DNA of 64,000 bases from Hyposmocoma kahamanoa. Its lineage: Eukaryota > Arthropoda > Insecta > Lepidoptera > Cosmopterigidae. How positions within the stretch are numbered: the first letter of the stretch is position 1; each line of letters starts with the position of its first letter. This document shows positions 34,640 to 46,895 of this stretch, piece after piece. The stretch spans positions 21,743,100 to 21,807,099 of the forward strand of contig NW_020654810.1 in NCBI RefSeq assembly GCF_003589595.1. Reading direction: 5' to 3'. The position numbers were made by a program, and so were the translations under genes. The notes below the pieces were generated by a model, which saw only the letters and a program-made list of their open reading frames with translations, was not told the DNA's origin and did not search any database.

Positions 34640-37600
34640 CACTTTCATTAAAACGGACCACAATGTATTTAGCTACTGGTAAGGTAAACTAGATATCCTC
34701 TGAACCCTCCAGCCGCTTAGGGGTTTTGGAATTGGTGAGGCGGTTTTCACTGTCGAGAGATAAGCCACCAAAGTGGAAATTTGGTAGTTAAATTTCGAGG
34801 CAACGGCTTAGTGGTGTTAACTGCTAGCTGTGCAATGCACCACAGAAAGTGAGCTTGTCTACAGCTCCGGTACCTATCTGGACAATATGGAGGGTGCTAT
34901 AGGTAACCGGGTGAAGCCTGTATTAACGGGCTGATTTGGGGTCAGAACAAGTCTGATAAGGTCCCTGTTTGCACAGGTAATTTCCCTTCCCGTATAACCA
35001 AAGGTTAGGGAGCAAGGGGCACCATAAACTAAACTCAACGCAAGATATGGATATCGAGACCCTACAAGTGACCCCTGAGTGGTGCTAGAGAGCAACAACT
35101 ATCGGTGGTAGGCTTTGGCCGTGGCTAGTAACCACCTTCCCGACGCAGTCGAGTCGCCAAATGGTTTATCCGTGTTCCGGCTCGTGTTCGAGAGTTACAT
35201 TAGGAGGTCCGGTCTGAACAGTTGCATTGCGTCCAACGACGAGTAGTAGCTGCTTGTACTGCCACACTGAGCACTCGGTTCTGGAGGCTAGCGGGATCCG
35301 AAGCACGCTGCACCGCTGGCCGACCGTGAGAAGTTGGGGACCATAGTAGCGGGAAAGCCACTCGTGAAAGGCTGTCCCGCCACCCAACGAAAAATCACGG
35401 AATGCTCCATCTTCCCGGTTGGCGACCGGAGAGGAGGACCAAGTGGCCATCTACGGGGGGGAATGCGAGCGTCCCCGCAGTCTCAAAACCGCTTATACGC
35501 TCGTGTGGCAGGCAGTGTGAGCTTGTTTGGACACGACGCAATGCTTCGTTCAACTACCTTTCTCCTGCCTGTTCGCTTCTCCAATTTATCATGACATACA
35601 AGAAAAGGATAAAATTTACACAGCGGTTGCACGTCCTCCTACTAAAAGTGCACCTCACTAACATCCGAGGTCTGCACTGAAATCTCGATTCGGTCCACCA
35701 ACATGTTGAAACCGATAAACCGCAGCTGCTGTTCCTCACACGACGCGACACGGCGTACCTCAACCACCCATGGTATGCTCTGGAGCACAAGTTCCTACCT
35801 CGTGCCGGAGTCTGTGTGTACGTTCGTGATGACATCTGTGTCAAGCGTCTCAAGAACTTTGAGGCACCGTGTTTTTCTATTTTGTGGCTTCTGGTTGACA
35901 CAGGAGTTACCCAAATAGTATACTGCTGTGTCTAACGCTCGAACAGAGGAAATCAGGAGACAACCAAGCTGTTTCAACATCTGAGCGAGACGACTGATGA
36001 GGCTCAGCTCAGGTATCCAGCGGCGCAACTAGTCATTTAGGGGACTTTATTGCCCAAGAATGGTTGTTCCCAAAGCAGATGACCGATCATGCTGGGCGAG
36101 AGACGCGAAAACTTGCGTTATCGCTAAGCCTTTCCCAGCTTGTCTGTGGCGCCACAAGGATCTAAGTTTTTTACCAATTAATTATGATTGAGTATGAGAC
36201 TCATCATATCCCTCACTTCTCACTCTCTTCATATCCCTGGCAGGCTTGCTTTACTTCAGGTGACTCGTCGTATATCGACTGTAGTTGAGGTCTTGCGATT
36301 GGGCATGCAGTATTACATACCATACTTCGATGTACCCAATCGACCCCAAGCTCGTCCATCGTTCAATGCTGACCGTAGTCGTGCTGAAGCACAAAAACAG
36401 TCTGCGTACAAAGTTGGGCAGATGCTTGACTACGCAAAGCTCTGAATACTCGGAATCTGAAGAAAGCCTTTAATAAAGCCGCCAAGAAGAGCAAAAGTGT
36501 GTTACCCAGGGCCAAGTTCGACCATGTGCGCCGCATAGAAGCCAAGCTTGCCTCTTTTCAAGCAGGCAGCAAGTCCTTTTGGTCCCTGGCCAAAGCGGTC
36601 GAAAAAAACGTTAGTAGCCACTCAATACCATCTCTGCTGAGGCCAGAAGGCTCGCTGGCCCATACTGCGAAAGAGAAGGCAAATCTCTTCGCCTCACTCT
36701 TTGCAGAGAGTTCGCGTCTGGATGCCGCAGGATACCTATCACCTTCTTTACCTCAGACTGACTGCACTATGGCGCCAGTTCGCATACGCCAAAAAGAGGT
36801 ACTCAGAACTCTGCGAAGTCTAGACGTGCATAAAGCTAGCGGGCCAGATGGAATTCCAGCAATAGTCCTGCGTAACTGTGCGCCTGAGTTGTCTCCTATT
36901 CTCACACTTCTGTATCGCCTCTCGCTTGAGACAGGTGTAGTTCCCAGGTGGTGGAAGCTTGCGAATGTGTAACCAGTGCCTAAATAAGGAAGCAGAGCTG
37001 ACCCTGTCAACTATAGTCCTATCTCAGTCACTTCCATACTCTGCAAGACTATGGAACGTGTACTTAACAACTGTCTCCTGTCGTACCTTGAAAACGAAGA
37101 TCTACTGGGGATCTTCTTGTGTACGCATCTCACTTATGGAGCGAGGCTATAGGAGGGCATAGCGAAGCCGTTGCAGTGTCTTTAGACATTTCTAAGGTCT
37201 TTGACAGGGTTTGGCACGCAAGTCCTTTAAGCGAGCTTCCCTCTTATGGGCTTCCCACTGACCTTTGCAATTGGATTTCGGATTTCTTGAGTGAACGTTC
37301 GATTCGAGTGGTCTTAGAAGGCCACTCTTCCGAACATTGGGCGATAGATGCCGCGGAGTTCCTCAGGGTTCTGTACTGTACGCAACCCTCTTTCTGCTGC
37401 ATTTAAACGATATGTTGATTCCAGGTACCTTTGGGTATGCTGGTGACAGCACAGTTGTAGACAGGTACTTGACCAATGCAAGGGTCAGTGGAGAAGAAAT
37501 CCAGTCTTGTCGAGAGTCCATGGTTAGTCGTTTGAATTTGACACTGCAGTTAAGGCAGTCTCCGTTTGGGGCGATGCCAATCTTGTCAAATTTAATCCTA

Positions 37601-38560
37601 CCAAAACGCAGGCGTCTTTTCTCCACTAAACGGAGTCCCTTTCATATGACTTTTCGTGATATCTATTTTATATCTATTGACTGTCTCCGTGGCCGAACGG
37701 TTACCATGCCGGACTGCCACGCAGAGGTCCTAGGTTCGATTCCCGGACCGGGAGAAATATTTATATCGCCTACATTTATTTCTCTCGTGAGTTTGGGTGT
37801 AATTTGTGGTTGTCTATGTGTGTGTCCATAGCACCCGCGACACAGGATTTCCCTAGTGCGGGGCTATGTTGAGTGTGTGCGTTAGTATTATTATTTATTA
37901 TTATTATTTATCTATATCGATAGCCGACCGTTTTCACCTACTTGGAATGGACCTGTCGTCCAATCTGAACTTTGGCAGATACATTGAATCCATGGCCAAA
38001 AATGCCAAAAATGCAGCCAAGAAGCTTGGGATCCTTTCCAAGGTGAGGCGTCACACGTCCGGCATGACACGACTCGTCACAAGTCCGGTCGTGTATGGAG
38101 TACTGCTGCCACTTATGGGATGGCTCTGCTAAATACCATTTGGCCACCTTGGATTCAATAGACAAGCGTGCTAAGAGGCTTATAGGTGACTTGGAATTAG
38201 TAGAGGCGAAGCTGCAGAGTCTTGAACACCGCCGTAGAGTTGCCAGCATATCGGTATTCTACAGAATATATCACGGAGAGTGTGCGATGCAATTGCATTA
38301 TTTGATCCCGCCTTTCCGTTTCCATCATCAGGAGACTTCACGTGGGCAGGGGTTCCACCCCTATGTTGTGATATTCCCCGGATTCGCCCGAAGCGTTTCA
38401 CTTCCACATTAATATGGCGAGTGGCTAGGGAGTGGAATTCCCTGCCTGCAGACTTGTTCCCCGAACGCTATAACTTGGGTCTTTTCAAGGCGAGAGTGAA
38501 ACGGCATTATTTAGGTGTGCATGCTACATCCTCGACCTCATCGTTACTTTCCATTAAGAG
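34640..38560 (+). mobile_element. Decayed CR1/Jockey-type LINE, nearly full length
   Basis: A 5' non-coding region (34640-35580) is followed by an endonuclease domain broken by frameshifts: HLTNIRGL near 35655, AGVCVYVRDDICVKRLKNFE near 35800, GDFIAQEWL with QMTDHAGRE near 36040. The reverse transcriptase follows: LDVHKASGPDGIPAIVLRNC near 36820, AVAVSLDISKVFDRVWHASP near 37160, and the catalytic box decayed to GYAGDSTVVDRY near 37435. The C-terminal part has HLLGMDLSSNLNFGRYIES and REWNSLPADLFPERYNLGLF. Many stops and frameshifts show it is inactive. A SINE-1 copy sits inside the RT. It belongs to copy A; copy B keeps only its first ~400 bp. Confidence 0.85.
37679..37915 (+). repeat. SINE-1 full-length copy nested in LINE
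   Basis: tRNA-derived SINE: A box TGGCCGAACGG and B box GGTTCGATTCCCGG, then the body CTCGTGAGTTTGGGTGTAATTTG and a TTA-repeat tail. It splits the LINE reading frame between KRSPFHMTF and DRFHLLGMDL. The flanks ATATCTATTGA and TATCTATATCGA are probably a decayed target duplication. Confidence 0.85.
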
Positions 38561-38996
38561 AGATGGAGGTCAAATGCGCATTTATTTATTTATGAAAAAA
38601 AATTTTTTTTTAAATATATGGGACTGCTTGATGTCCACCGGCACGTCCGGTTGTCTCAAGTGATTTTCCTCGACATTATTTGAGATCGAAAGTTAAATTT
38701 AGCACGCAAATAAACTATCGTGTAGTCAAATTTTAAATTTTGATTGTGATTAATACTTTTCGGGGTTATCAAATAGGAAGTGAAAAAAAATCGGCATTGA
38801 TTAGGGAGAAAGACTTATATATTATAAAAAAACTCAGAGTATATATAAGCTATAATAATACGCTATTCGAAGGGGAAATGTTTCCAGTCTCCTGGACACG
38901 ATGCCCCAGGGTTCCAGGTAATAGCCCTCGGGAAATTTTCTATTTATAGGTTATATATTTATTATATGTGTATATTATAAATATGTTTATAAATAT

Positions 38997-39345
38997 ATTG
39001 TGCGTGGGAGAAGGCTCTTCTGAAACCGTACAGGACGACATCGACTCGGCTTCAGAGTGTGAGGATGGACTCCTTGCCGATGGCGAGCGATGCGATAATA
39101 AAATGTTGCTGTTGGCATCATATTAAACAGTTCTTCAGAACATTGGCCATTGTACAAGCGATAGAACAGACATAGGGAGGCAAAGTCTCTGCTCCAAGAC
39201 AGTGGTACAAAATCGTCTACAAGGACAGGATCGTCAACAATTCTCATGACACGTCTTTGAACCGCGTCAAAGGGCCCAAGCTGGCATCCAGGAACTCCCG
39301 CCCAAAGATGATAGCAGCATTCCATATGGAGATATTATATTATAT
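38997..39345 (-). mobile_element. LINE RT C-terminal fragment (copy A)
   Basis: The minus strand encodes MECCYHLWAGVPGCQLGPFD, VQRRVMRIVDDPVL and LFYRLYNGQCSEELFNMMPT, then VRFQKSLLPRT. It is the counterpart of 47825-48365 in copy B. The adjacent TATATA at 39341-39348 is the empty site of the Tigger element found in B. Confidence 0.8.
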
Positions 39346-39783
39346 ATACATTAGAATTTTTAATGACATAAAAGGGTTGGACTGAACAAAAGGGGGCAAA
39401 TGCTGCCATGCTTACAATATTAACAGAGTGTGTTTGAAATACATACTAGACTTACTGTGCTTACCATAAGCTCTGCAGTATGGAAACGGAATTTCTAATA
39501 TATTAATTTATATTATATTATAATTTCTAAATAATTTTCAAAAAAATATTATGTTTTTAAAGTCTCGTTTCCATAGTGCCCCCTCCGCTTCAGTATGACC
39601 AATAAAAGTATTATATCATTCTTTGTCTTATATTTAATAAAGTCATACCAATTCACCGAAAGTACGAGTACTAACTGAGAACAACTAAGGAAAACCTAAT
39701 AATATTTAAAAAGGAATGAAACCAACCAAACCAATGAAATTAATAAAATGTAATTATACACTATCAGATTTTTGAAATGAACT
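39346..39783. other. Duplicated non-coding block
   Basis: Matches 50996-51397 of copy B, e.g. TTACTGTGCTTACCATAAGC. No coding feature. Confidence 0.6.
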
Positions 39784-39897
39784 TGACGTCCAACAGTATT
39801 GAAACGGGACGCTGGATGATGAGGTTCTGGCTTCGGGAAAGAAACTTTTTTAAGTTGGTTCTAGTCTGGGTATTTTGGGTAGTCCTCCGGGGTTAAT
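39784..39897 (+). repeat. SINE-2 copy (copy A)
   Basis: Decayed head (GAGGTTCTGGCTTCGGGAAA) with the body TTGGTTCTAGTCTGGGTATT. Pairs with 51398-51515 of copy B, so it predates the duplication. Confidence 0.65.
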
Positions 39898-39916
39898 TCC
39901 GTTTTTAAAAAAAACG

Positions 39917-40095
39917 GAATGAACTCCTGCATCACGGGTGCCATGGACACACACATAGACAAACACATATTACACCCAAACTCAGTGGAGAAATAAAATG
40001 TAGGCCATACAAATATTTGTCCTGGACGGAAATCGAACCCGAGATTTCTGCGTGGCAAACCAGCAAGGTAACCGTTCGGCGACAACGGCAGTTAA
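39917..40095 (-). repeat. SINE-1 copy, present only in copy A
   Basis: Reversed SINE-1 from its body (CCATGGACACACACATAGAC) to its head (GTAACCGTTCGGCGACAACG), with B box changed to GGAAATCGAACCC. Copy B continues directly from SINE-2 into the next block, so A gained this sequence or B lost it. Confidence 0.75.
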
Positions 40096-40204
40096 TTTGA
40101 TTAAGTTTGATTCGCTAATAATTAAAAATAAAATAAAATTTCATAAAAAAAGCGTATTGTTAAAAAAAATCGTTAAACAAGTATGTAGCGTAAATGTGAA
40201 TAGA

Positions 40205-40240
40205 ATAGACGGAGACGTCTGTGTGTACGTCTCCGTCTAT
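40205..40240. repeat. 14-bp perfect hairpin at a duplication discontinuity
   Basis: ATAGACGGAGACGT (40205-40218) pairs exactly with 40227-40240 across an 8-base loop. The right arm belongs to the block shared with 22250; the left arm is an inverted duplicate of it, placed where A-B collinearity is broken. Confidence 0.7.
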
Positions 40241-40968
40241 CAATTGTTGACGCTGTACTATTTCAGTTTTCTAATTTGTCATTTCAGCTCAAACGAGAGT
40301 TGATATTCAAAAATGATAAAAGGCCCATTTGCCTGATAAGTTGCCAGGGGTGGATGGCCCTTATTTCGTCTCTATTCCTGGTTATATACTCGGTGCTTAT
40401 ACCTAATCTGATTATAGAAATGGCAGTTAGAGAGAATCTCGTCAACAGTGTACAGCTAACTTGTGATTAGGATAATTGATGATTTGTTTTTATGAGATTT
40501 CCATCTGTGTTTCAAATTTTCAATTGTCGCTTAGGAGACCGCGGCATGTCAATCGAATAACCAAAGATTTCAAGTAGATTTTTTTAATAAAAAAAGTAAT
40601 ATTAATGCCACTTCTCTACAACCTCCGCACGTAAACAAGAATAACTATTATAAAATAGTGTTGTTTCATCTACAATCGGTATCAGACTGCGATATTAATA
40701 TTGTCACATGTGAATATGTTACAAGAACAGCTATTTATGTACATATATCAAGTGACTTATCTGAATGGCCATTGTTTTATATTGTATCCAATAATTAACA
40801 AAAGCAAATCGTAAAGAAACAACTTTATGTGACAGGCTCGGCATTTCTTTTTTCTGATGTTGAATTAATATGTACCAAAACACTGACTTTTACGCTTGTA
40901 CCTCCATAAGTTCGATTCTTGCTTACTTGAAGTTGAAGTCAGTGCCTGCCTTGACCATGATTTTTTAC

Positions 40969-41270
40969 TATAATACCAAGCAACGGGACGGGCAAGTCGT
41001 GCGCCTGATGGTAAGCTACACGCCTGTCCACAACAGTTGCAGTACCACTCACAGCTTTAAATCGCAAAGATCTGAGAGGCATTGCCACTGTGCCCGTCAC
41101 CCTGAGACATAAGTTGACAAATCCCATGTGCCTGTAATTTCACCAGCACCCTCACCCTTCTAAACCGCTAAGCCGTAATGCTGACATTACTGCTTGGCGG
41201 CAGAAATAGGTAAGTAGGCAGTACTTCCCTGGACGAACTCTTTCACATAGAGCTCTAACTGCTGTTCATC
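40969..41270 (-). repeat. Rep-A copy (copy A)
   Basis: Full-length reversed unit; its allele in copy B is the truncated 52350-52515. It marks the right end of recognisable A-B homology. Confidence 0.8.
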
Positions 41271-41540
41271 TTCTCACCCAATGCTACCCCCAGATGGGCG
41301 TACGAAGCATCATACCTGGAAGGTATATGTCACGACAAGAGGATATTAATTCTGTGGGAGCCAGGAAAGTCCTTCATTTCTTCAATGCTGTCGGCCTTGG
41401 CTCTGAACTGTAATCACAATATATCAGTTGATGGTCGCAGCGATGAAGTGCTGCATATGCCCCGAATTAAGCCACCCTGATAATGATAATATACTCCAAA
41501 ACCGGAGTGCAGCTCACGTTAATGCTCCACATTACTGTTA

Positions 41541-42008
41541 AGCTCCTTGTTAAAGAATCCGTCCAGGGAAGTACTGCCACCTTGCCTATTTCTGCCGCCA
41601 AGCAGTATTAATAACAATAATAATAAAAATAAAAGATTTTATTTCGGACACAATCCATAGCTTGATAGTATTGCAACTTATAATCTAATGTTAGTATTTT
41701 ATAACTATAGTGGTGGTAAACATCGTGTAATCTTGGAATTTCCCAACGCTAAGTATGAAGCTGCATCCAGCGGCGTAGTATTGAGGAGTCCCACCCATCA
41801 GCGAACACCCTTAAGATTGGGTTGGTGCGGAGGAGCACCGTCTCCTCGTTATAACGTAAAAGTCATACGTGCGCGCCTCCGCGAATATCCTTTACGCGCT
41901 ACAGCGCCACGGTAACGGTGCAGATAAATTACAGGCATATGAGACTTGTTAACTTATGTCTCAGGTTGGCGACTTGTTCGTCACGTCATTTGGTGTCATT
42001 AAAAAAAG
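41541..42008 (+). repeat. Rep-A head and tail separated by ~300 bp
   Basis: The head (41541-41612, to TTTCTGCCGCCAAGCAGTA) and the tail (about 41913-42008, TTACAGGCATATGAGACTTG to ATTTGGTGTCATTAAAAAAA) bracket unrelated sequence that includes a GC-rich patch near 41760-41915. The middle is either an insertion or two independent fragments. Confidence 0.55.
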
Positions 42009-42009
42009 A

Positions 42010-42185
42010 ATTAATGGCCGAAGGTTTTGTACTGTAGGCACTAGATGAGGGGGTCCTGGGTTCGATTCCCGGTAGGATCAATTTAGGAAATGAACGTTTC
42101 TAAATTGATTATGTCCGGGTGTTCTGGGGAATGCCCCGAAGTGAATTCCCTTGCTTTGTTTGCATTGCTTACTCGATGTACAGGG
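42010..42185 (+). repeat. SINE-2 copy, best preserved
   Basis: Head AATGGCCGAAGGTTTTGTAC, B box GGGTTCGATTCCCGGTAGGA, body AACGTTTCTAAATTGATTAT and GTGAATTCCCTTGCTTTG. Confidence 0.75.
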
Positions 42186-42680
42186 AACGTCCTAATTTGA
42201 CAATAAATACATAGGTACGCGTATGCTGTAGACTGATAAAAATTACAAAAAGAACGGTGGTAGTAGTAACCTGTAGCGAGCAAGAAGTTACCTATTCGAT
42301 AATTATATTCTAAACATGTCCTACGATGATACAGAGAATTTATTAATTATCCCAAAATAAATGTTGTCTAATGAATATGATATAAAATGTCAATATATAT
42401 AAAATGAATACGTTTAAACGTATTCAGTCAATTAGTACTTTTTACCGAAATACAGGATTCTCCTAGATCAGGTATACGTGTTATATTTTACGTTGATACG
42501 CATAATTAGTCTTAAGTTATTCCTTTGTACAATAAGTTATTTAATAAACAATTTATTATTATTATTATTTCAAGTCTATATTTCAGGTCACCAGGACCCC
42601 TTGGAAAATACAAATTTGCAACTTGGAATTATGTACTTGTACATTGATAAAGTACATATCAATAACAAGTACAAGTGCGG

Positions 42681-42714
<34 letters not shown>
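42681..42714. repeat. GT microsatellite
   Basis: A run of GT/GC-GT repeats in the spacer between duplication copies A and B; it follows an imperfect hairpin (42625-42675). Confidence 0.9.
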
Positions 42715-43495
42715 AATGGAGGTGGGTGATTGTTGTGCATGTAATTATGTGAGAGGATGTGAGTATGCGAGGACGAGGGAATTGTAAGAAGATTAGACGA
42801 GTGGGTGTTAAAGAGCGTGTGATTAAAGAGTACGATCCTAAAAGTAATTCACATAATTATCGAATAAATTGAATCTCAATAATTTTTGAAAAAGGTAATA
42901 AAAATAAAACGTACGTAAATAATAAAAAGTTTTTTTTAACGAAAGAAACTCCTCTCTTTATTCCATTAGATGACGATAAGCAACAATATATTCCACAATT
43001 TTCGACCGCCTTAAATAACGTAGGTTCGTAATAAATAAATTTAAGCTGTTTAAACATCAAAGTCATCCTTAGCGAACGGCTCGCTAACAGTCTTGTTGCC
43101 GTTTCGTCAATGTCATCGTCGAAATGTCCCCACATTCGCGGTTTGCTGTCCAAAGCGAAGGAAAGGCGAAGAGTGACCCTTCCTGTTACTCTTTTATTCT
43201 CTGGCCGTGACACCCTCGCGCCACTTTTGCAGTCACAATTAGTGAACTAAAAATTACTAAGCGTAACAAACGCGCAGCTGCCGTCCGAGCGTCCAATTTG
43301 AAGACGTCCTAAATGAAAATTCGGTGCCTACAATTTTCTAAGTTTTAAAAACAACAAACAATGAAGCCCTTTGGGACTAAAAGTAGTGCTTCACATCAAA
43401 AGACCAATCCCTACTATTCCCTACATACATTATGAGATTTTAAAGTTAAAGTTATATTAACTTTTTGTATTAACACCTCGGCTAGGTTGCACTGA

Positions 43496-45880
43496 TTATG
43501 TTGTTTTCTTATCTACACAATGTGTAACATCAGCGTAATCGTCGCGTGGGGATATCATGTTAATTTCTCCTATGATCTCGAAATCCATTTCATGCCTTTT
43601 GACAACGCCTTCATATTGCATGTTATCCTGTTCCATCTGAATTGCTAATAAATAATATGTAATCTTATTCGTGTAATCAAAGTCGAACCTAAACCAATGA
43701 TGCCGTAATATTGATTTTATTTCAAACTGTTTCTTGGTTTCATTGACTAAGCGATACAGTAAAATTTCTGGAACGAGTATTGCAGCGATGTCAGTAGACT
43801 GAACTTCATTTAAGGCGTGACAGCTGCACCATCTAGCGCTTACTTCCATGTTTTCACAGCGTCTATCTATAGGTTTTTCTTCAAACAAACTACTGCACTG
43901 CGGGCAGAATTCAGGAGGTATAATCGTGACACTGTTATCCGATAATTTGAGAATATGCCACAACGTGGAATGCAGATCACAGTGAGTAGTGAGACGATGT
44001 TGATTTATTTTCAAGTTACTAAACATCTCTGTGTGACGGTCCCGAAATGAACGCGGAAACTTCATAAAAAGCATCGGTAGCTGCTCGTCGTAATACGACT
44101 CTACGGGAACTTTCTGTGGTCCGTAACGTATTCCATGATCACCGAGAAAAATTATTATAGTATTATTCCGTGTGTCCAAACTACTTATGTCCTCGAAAAA
44201 CCGAACAAGCCGATTTTGCAATAGTGTTGGTATACGGTTCGGATCGTGACTATAACTTAGTAACCAAAAAAATCCATAGAATTTATTTTCCTTATAAGCT
44301 TCTACAAATTGGTAAGCATAGTCTAGAATATGATGAGCAACAGGTTTCTTTCTCAAGCATATGATATTGCCAAGTTCTGTAACACCTAATAGCAACAATG
44401 GACGAGTGTAATGATCGGTAGGCATTATTTTAAAATCCATAGTGTTAGGTACATGATCTTCACCGAAAACAGTGAAATAACCACGTCTCTTAAAGTTACT
44501 CCACATAAATATATCGTTACAAGAGTCAACGCCCAATTGACACGCTGCAAAAGATGTGGATGATTTTTTGCCTGTATGCAAAATCATGAGATTCGGGTAA
44601 GTGTTGCTTTCAGCCTGTAAATTTTAAATTCGTCGGGTAAGCGGTTAATTACTGTAAAGGTAGTTATTAACGACCCAATACAAACTTATGGAAATCTTGT
44701 TATTATTTGAAATTAATTTATAATGAAATGAAATTTCAAAAAAACTTGAAAAAAATTTCTTATTATTATTTTTTTATTTGCCCACCTTTTGGAATCCCCT
44801 GTAGTCTAACCAATTGTTGAACTTTAAATATTTGACAAGCTTTGGCATACTTTGAAAAGCTCTCGCTCGAGACATGGTGTCCATTCCTAATATGAGTACA
44901 TTCCAAGATTTTTCATGCGTGGCTTTTCCTCTGCGACGTTTCTTTAGTACAATGTAAGCATCTTCATAAGTTGGGCTGTTTGATGGCAATTGTTTTTTCA
45001 GTTCACATTTTACTGTGATAATTTCATGTAATAATAAGATTCTTGTCCCGTGTACGAATGGTATGCATGGAGTAAATCTGTAAAAATATGATCCAATATT
45101 AGCATTATAAAAGAAAGATGTGCACAATAATGAAGTATTTTATTTATATGTTTTTAGAGAAAACTTAGAAATATTATTCTAGCAAATCTGATGATTGTGC
45201 CCCGCGACAACGAACCTGACAGCATCAACTGCGTTGATTGTTAACGTAATGAATGTGTGCTCTATTTACTTTGACTTACGTGACCCTATCAATGTGAGGT
45301 GGTGGAACCGCAAATTGGGAACAGCACTCGTAAGTATTATTTCCAAATATTTTCTTCAATCGGCTGTCTTTTATAGTGAATTCAATAAAATCTTTGTCGT
45401 TGGGTAACTTTTCTACGTACACTGCGCGTGGCCCACAATGGTTATTACAATTGTTGGGCTCAACAATCCGATGTTCATTCCAAACATTTGGTATGGCACA
45501 TCCAGGTGTATCGATGAGATATTCGTAATCTGTTCCAAAAAATACAGTATTGAGTACGTAGATGTGACTTTTACTAGTGACGTTTTGGAAACTAGCTCTC
45601 ACATTCATATACACCGTGAGGTTTGGTTCCTTAGTCATAGCTAATTAATTGGAACATTGAATTTAAATTTATAACACCATTTATACTATGCTATTCCATA
45701 TGTTTTCCATTAGTGCGACCTATAAGTACAATACTTATTTTGGAAATATATTTACTTACCATTTTTTAATTCCATTGATAACCATGGTTTAGATTTTGAA
45801 TAACTAGAATCATTTGTGTTTACCTTTACCAGCAGAACATTGTGATAACAGTAGAAGAACATGCCCAGTGTCATTAACAT
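43496..45880 (-). CDS. DUF229-family protein, gene B (four exons)
   Basis: Predicted exons: 45880-45760, 45640-45280, 45077-44786, 44614-43496; 630 residues with exon lengths identical to gene A (121, 361, 292, 1119). All family motifs are intact: NVLILGMDTMSRARAF, GEDHV (A has GEDHG), PTDHYTRP, SHDPNR, IIIFLGDHGIRYGP, CPQCSSLF and RWCSC. The open frame extends upstream of the chosen ATG to 45991, adding a more hydrophobic segment (FLYRIFQYLYLNILF). I chose the internal start because gene A has a stop in that extension, but B could use the longer form. Differences from A are mostly conservative substitutions, suggesting that both are maintained. Confidence 0.85.
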
Positions 45881-46007
45881 TCTTGCTGGTTTTGGGAATA
45901 AAATGTTGAGATATAGGTACTGAAAAATTCTATAAAGAAAACAATAAGAAATCTTATTTTTATTCGCTATATCTTTTAATCTGATTCTCAATGCCGTTTG
46001 AGTGTGC

Positions 46008-46420
46008 AGTGTACTGCACTTTCATTAAAACGGATCAGAATGTATCTAGCCACTGGTTAGATAAACTAGATATCCTCTGATCCCTCCAGCCGCTTAGGAC
46101 TTTTGGAATTGGTGAGACGCTTTTCGGCGTCCAGAGGTAAGCCACCAAAGTGGAAATTTCGTAGTTAAATTTCCAGTGAATGGCTTAGTGGTGGTAACTG
46201 CTGGCTGTGCAATGCACCACGGAAGGTGATCTTATTTACAGCTCCGGTACCTATCTGGACAATATGGAGGGCGCTGTACGTAAGTGGGTGAAGCCTGTAT
46301 CAACGGGCTGGTTTGGGGTCAGAACCAGTCTGATAAGGTCCCTGTGTGCACAAATAATATCCCTTCCCGTATAACCAAAAGTTAGGGAGCGAGTGGCACT
46401 ATAAACTAAACTCAATGATG
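46008..46420 (+). mobile_element. LINE 5' region remnant (copy B)
   Basis: Matches the 5' non-coding part of the copy A LINE (34640-35050), including CAGCTCCGGTACCTATCTGG and CCCTTCCCGTATAACCAAA. It stops at ATAAACTAAACTCAA, after which the whole LINE body present in A is missing. Confidence 0.75.
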
Positions 46421-46734
46421 ATGTATCTCATCCCATGACTGTATCTATTCCTTGGTGTTCAATCAGCATGTCCAGTTGCCACAGGTGATTTTACTCGAAA
46501 TTATTTGAGATAGAAAGTAAAATTTAGCACGCAAGTAAATTATCGTGTAGTCAAATTTTAAATTTTGATTATTATTAATACTCTTGAGGGTCATAAAATT
46601 GGAAGTGAAAAAAACTCGCCATTGATTAGGGAGAAATACTTATATATTATAAAAAAACTCAGAGATGAAGAGTCCTTATAAGCCAATCCCTATAGACCTG
46701 TCATTTGAAATTGAATACACTAATCTTTTATAAT

Positions 46735-46895
46735 ATCAAGTGACGAGACGAACAAGACGTGCGCCTGATGTAGGCTACACGCTTGACCGTAACACTTGCA
46801 GTGCCACTCAGAGCTTTAAATCACAAAGATCTGAGGTGCACTGGTGGTGTGCATAAGTTGACAAGTCCCATGTGCCCGTAACTTCACCATCAACA
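46735..46895 (-). repeat. Rep-A copy, truncated, specific to copy B
   Basis: From CAAGTGACGAGACGAACAAG to GACAAGTCCCATGTGCCCG. It lies in the B-only stretch 46663-47375. Confidence 0.75.

Larger units (their letters stand above)
31416..41270. repeat. Segmental duplication, copy A
   Basis: Collinear with copy B (about 42880-52515). Shared landmarks in order: the AACGAAAGAAACTCCTCTCT block, the DUF229 gene with introns, the TGTACTGCACTTTCATTAAA block, GCACGCAAATAAACTATCGT, the GAAGGGGAAATG block, a reversed LINE tail, GGTTGGACTGAACAAAAGG, SINE-2, the GGATGGCCCTTATTTCGTCT block and a reversed Rep-A. Copy-specific insertions and deletions punctuate the alignment. Boundaries are approximate. Confidence 0.85.

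Noticed and set aside
37679..37752. tRNA gene (intact A and B boxes)
   Set aside because: The tRNA-like part lacks pairing acceptor ends and continues into a conserved SINE body with a TTA tail; the same holds for the SINE-1 copies at 55632 and 62135.
40276..40470. Small membrane protein conserved in both duplication copies (VLISSLFLVIYS...)
   Set aside because: Conserved because the DNA is duplicated; the third copy at 22330 breaks the frame and the block lies upstream of the THAP start on the other strand.
42857..43213. 118-codon minus-strand frame in the block downstream of gene B
   Set aside because: The copy A equivalent (31363-31917) is broken into different frames and no domain is recognisable; kept only as part of the duplication.
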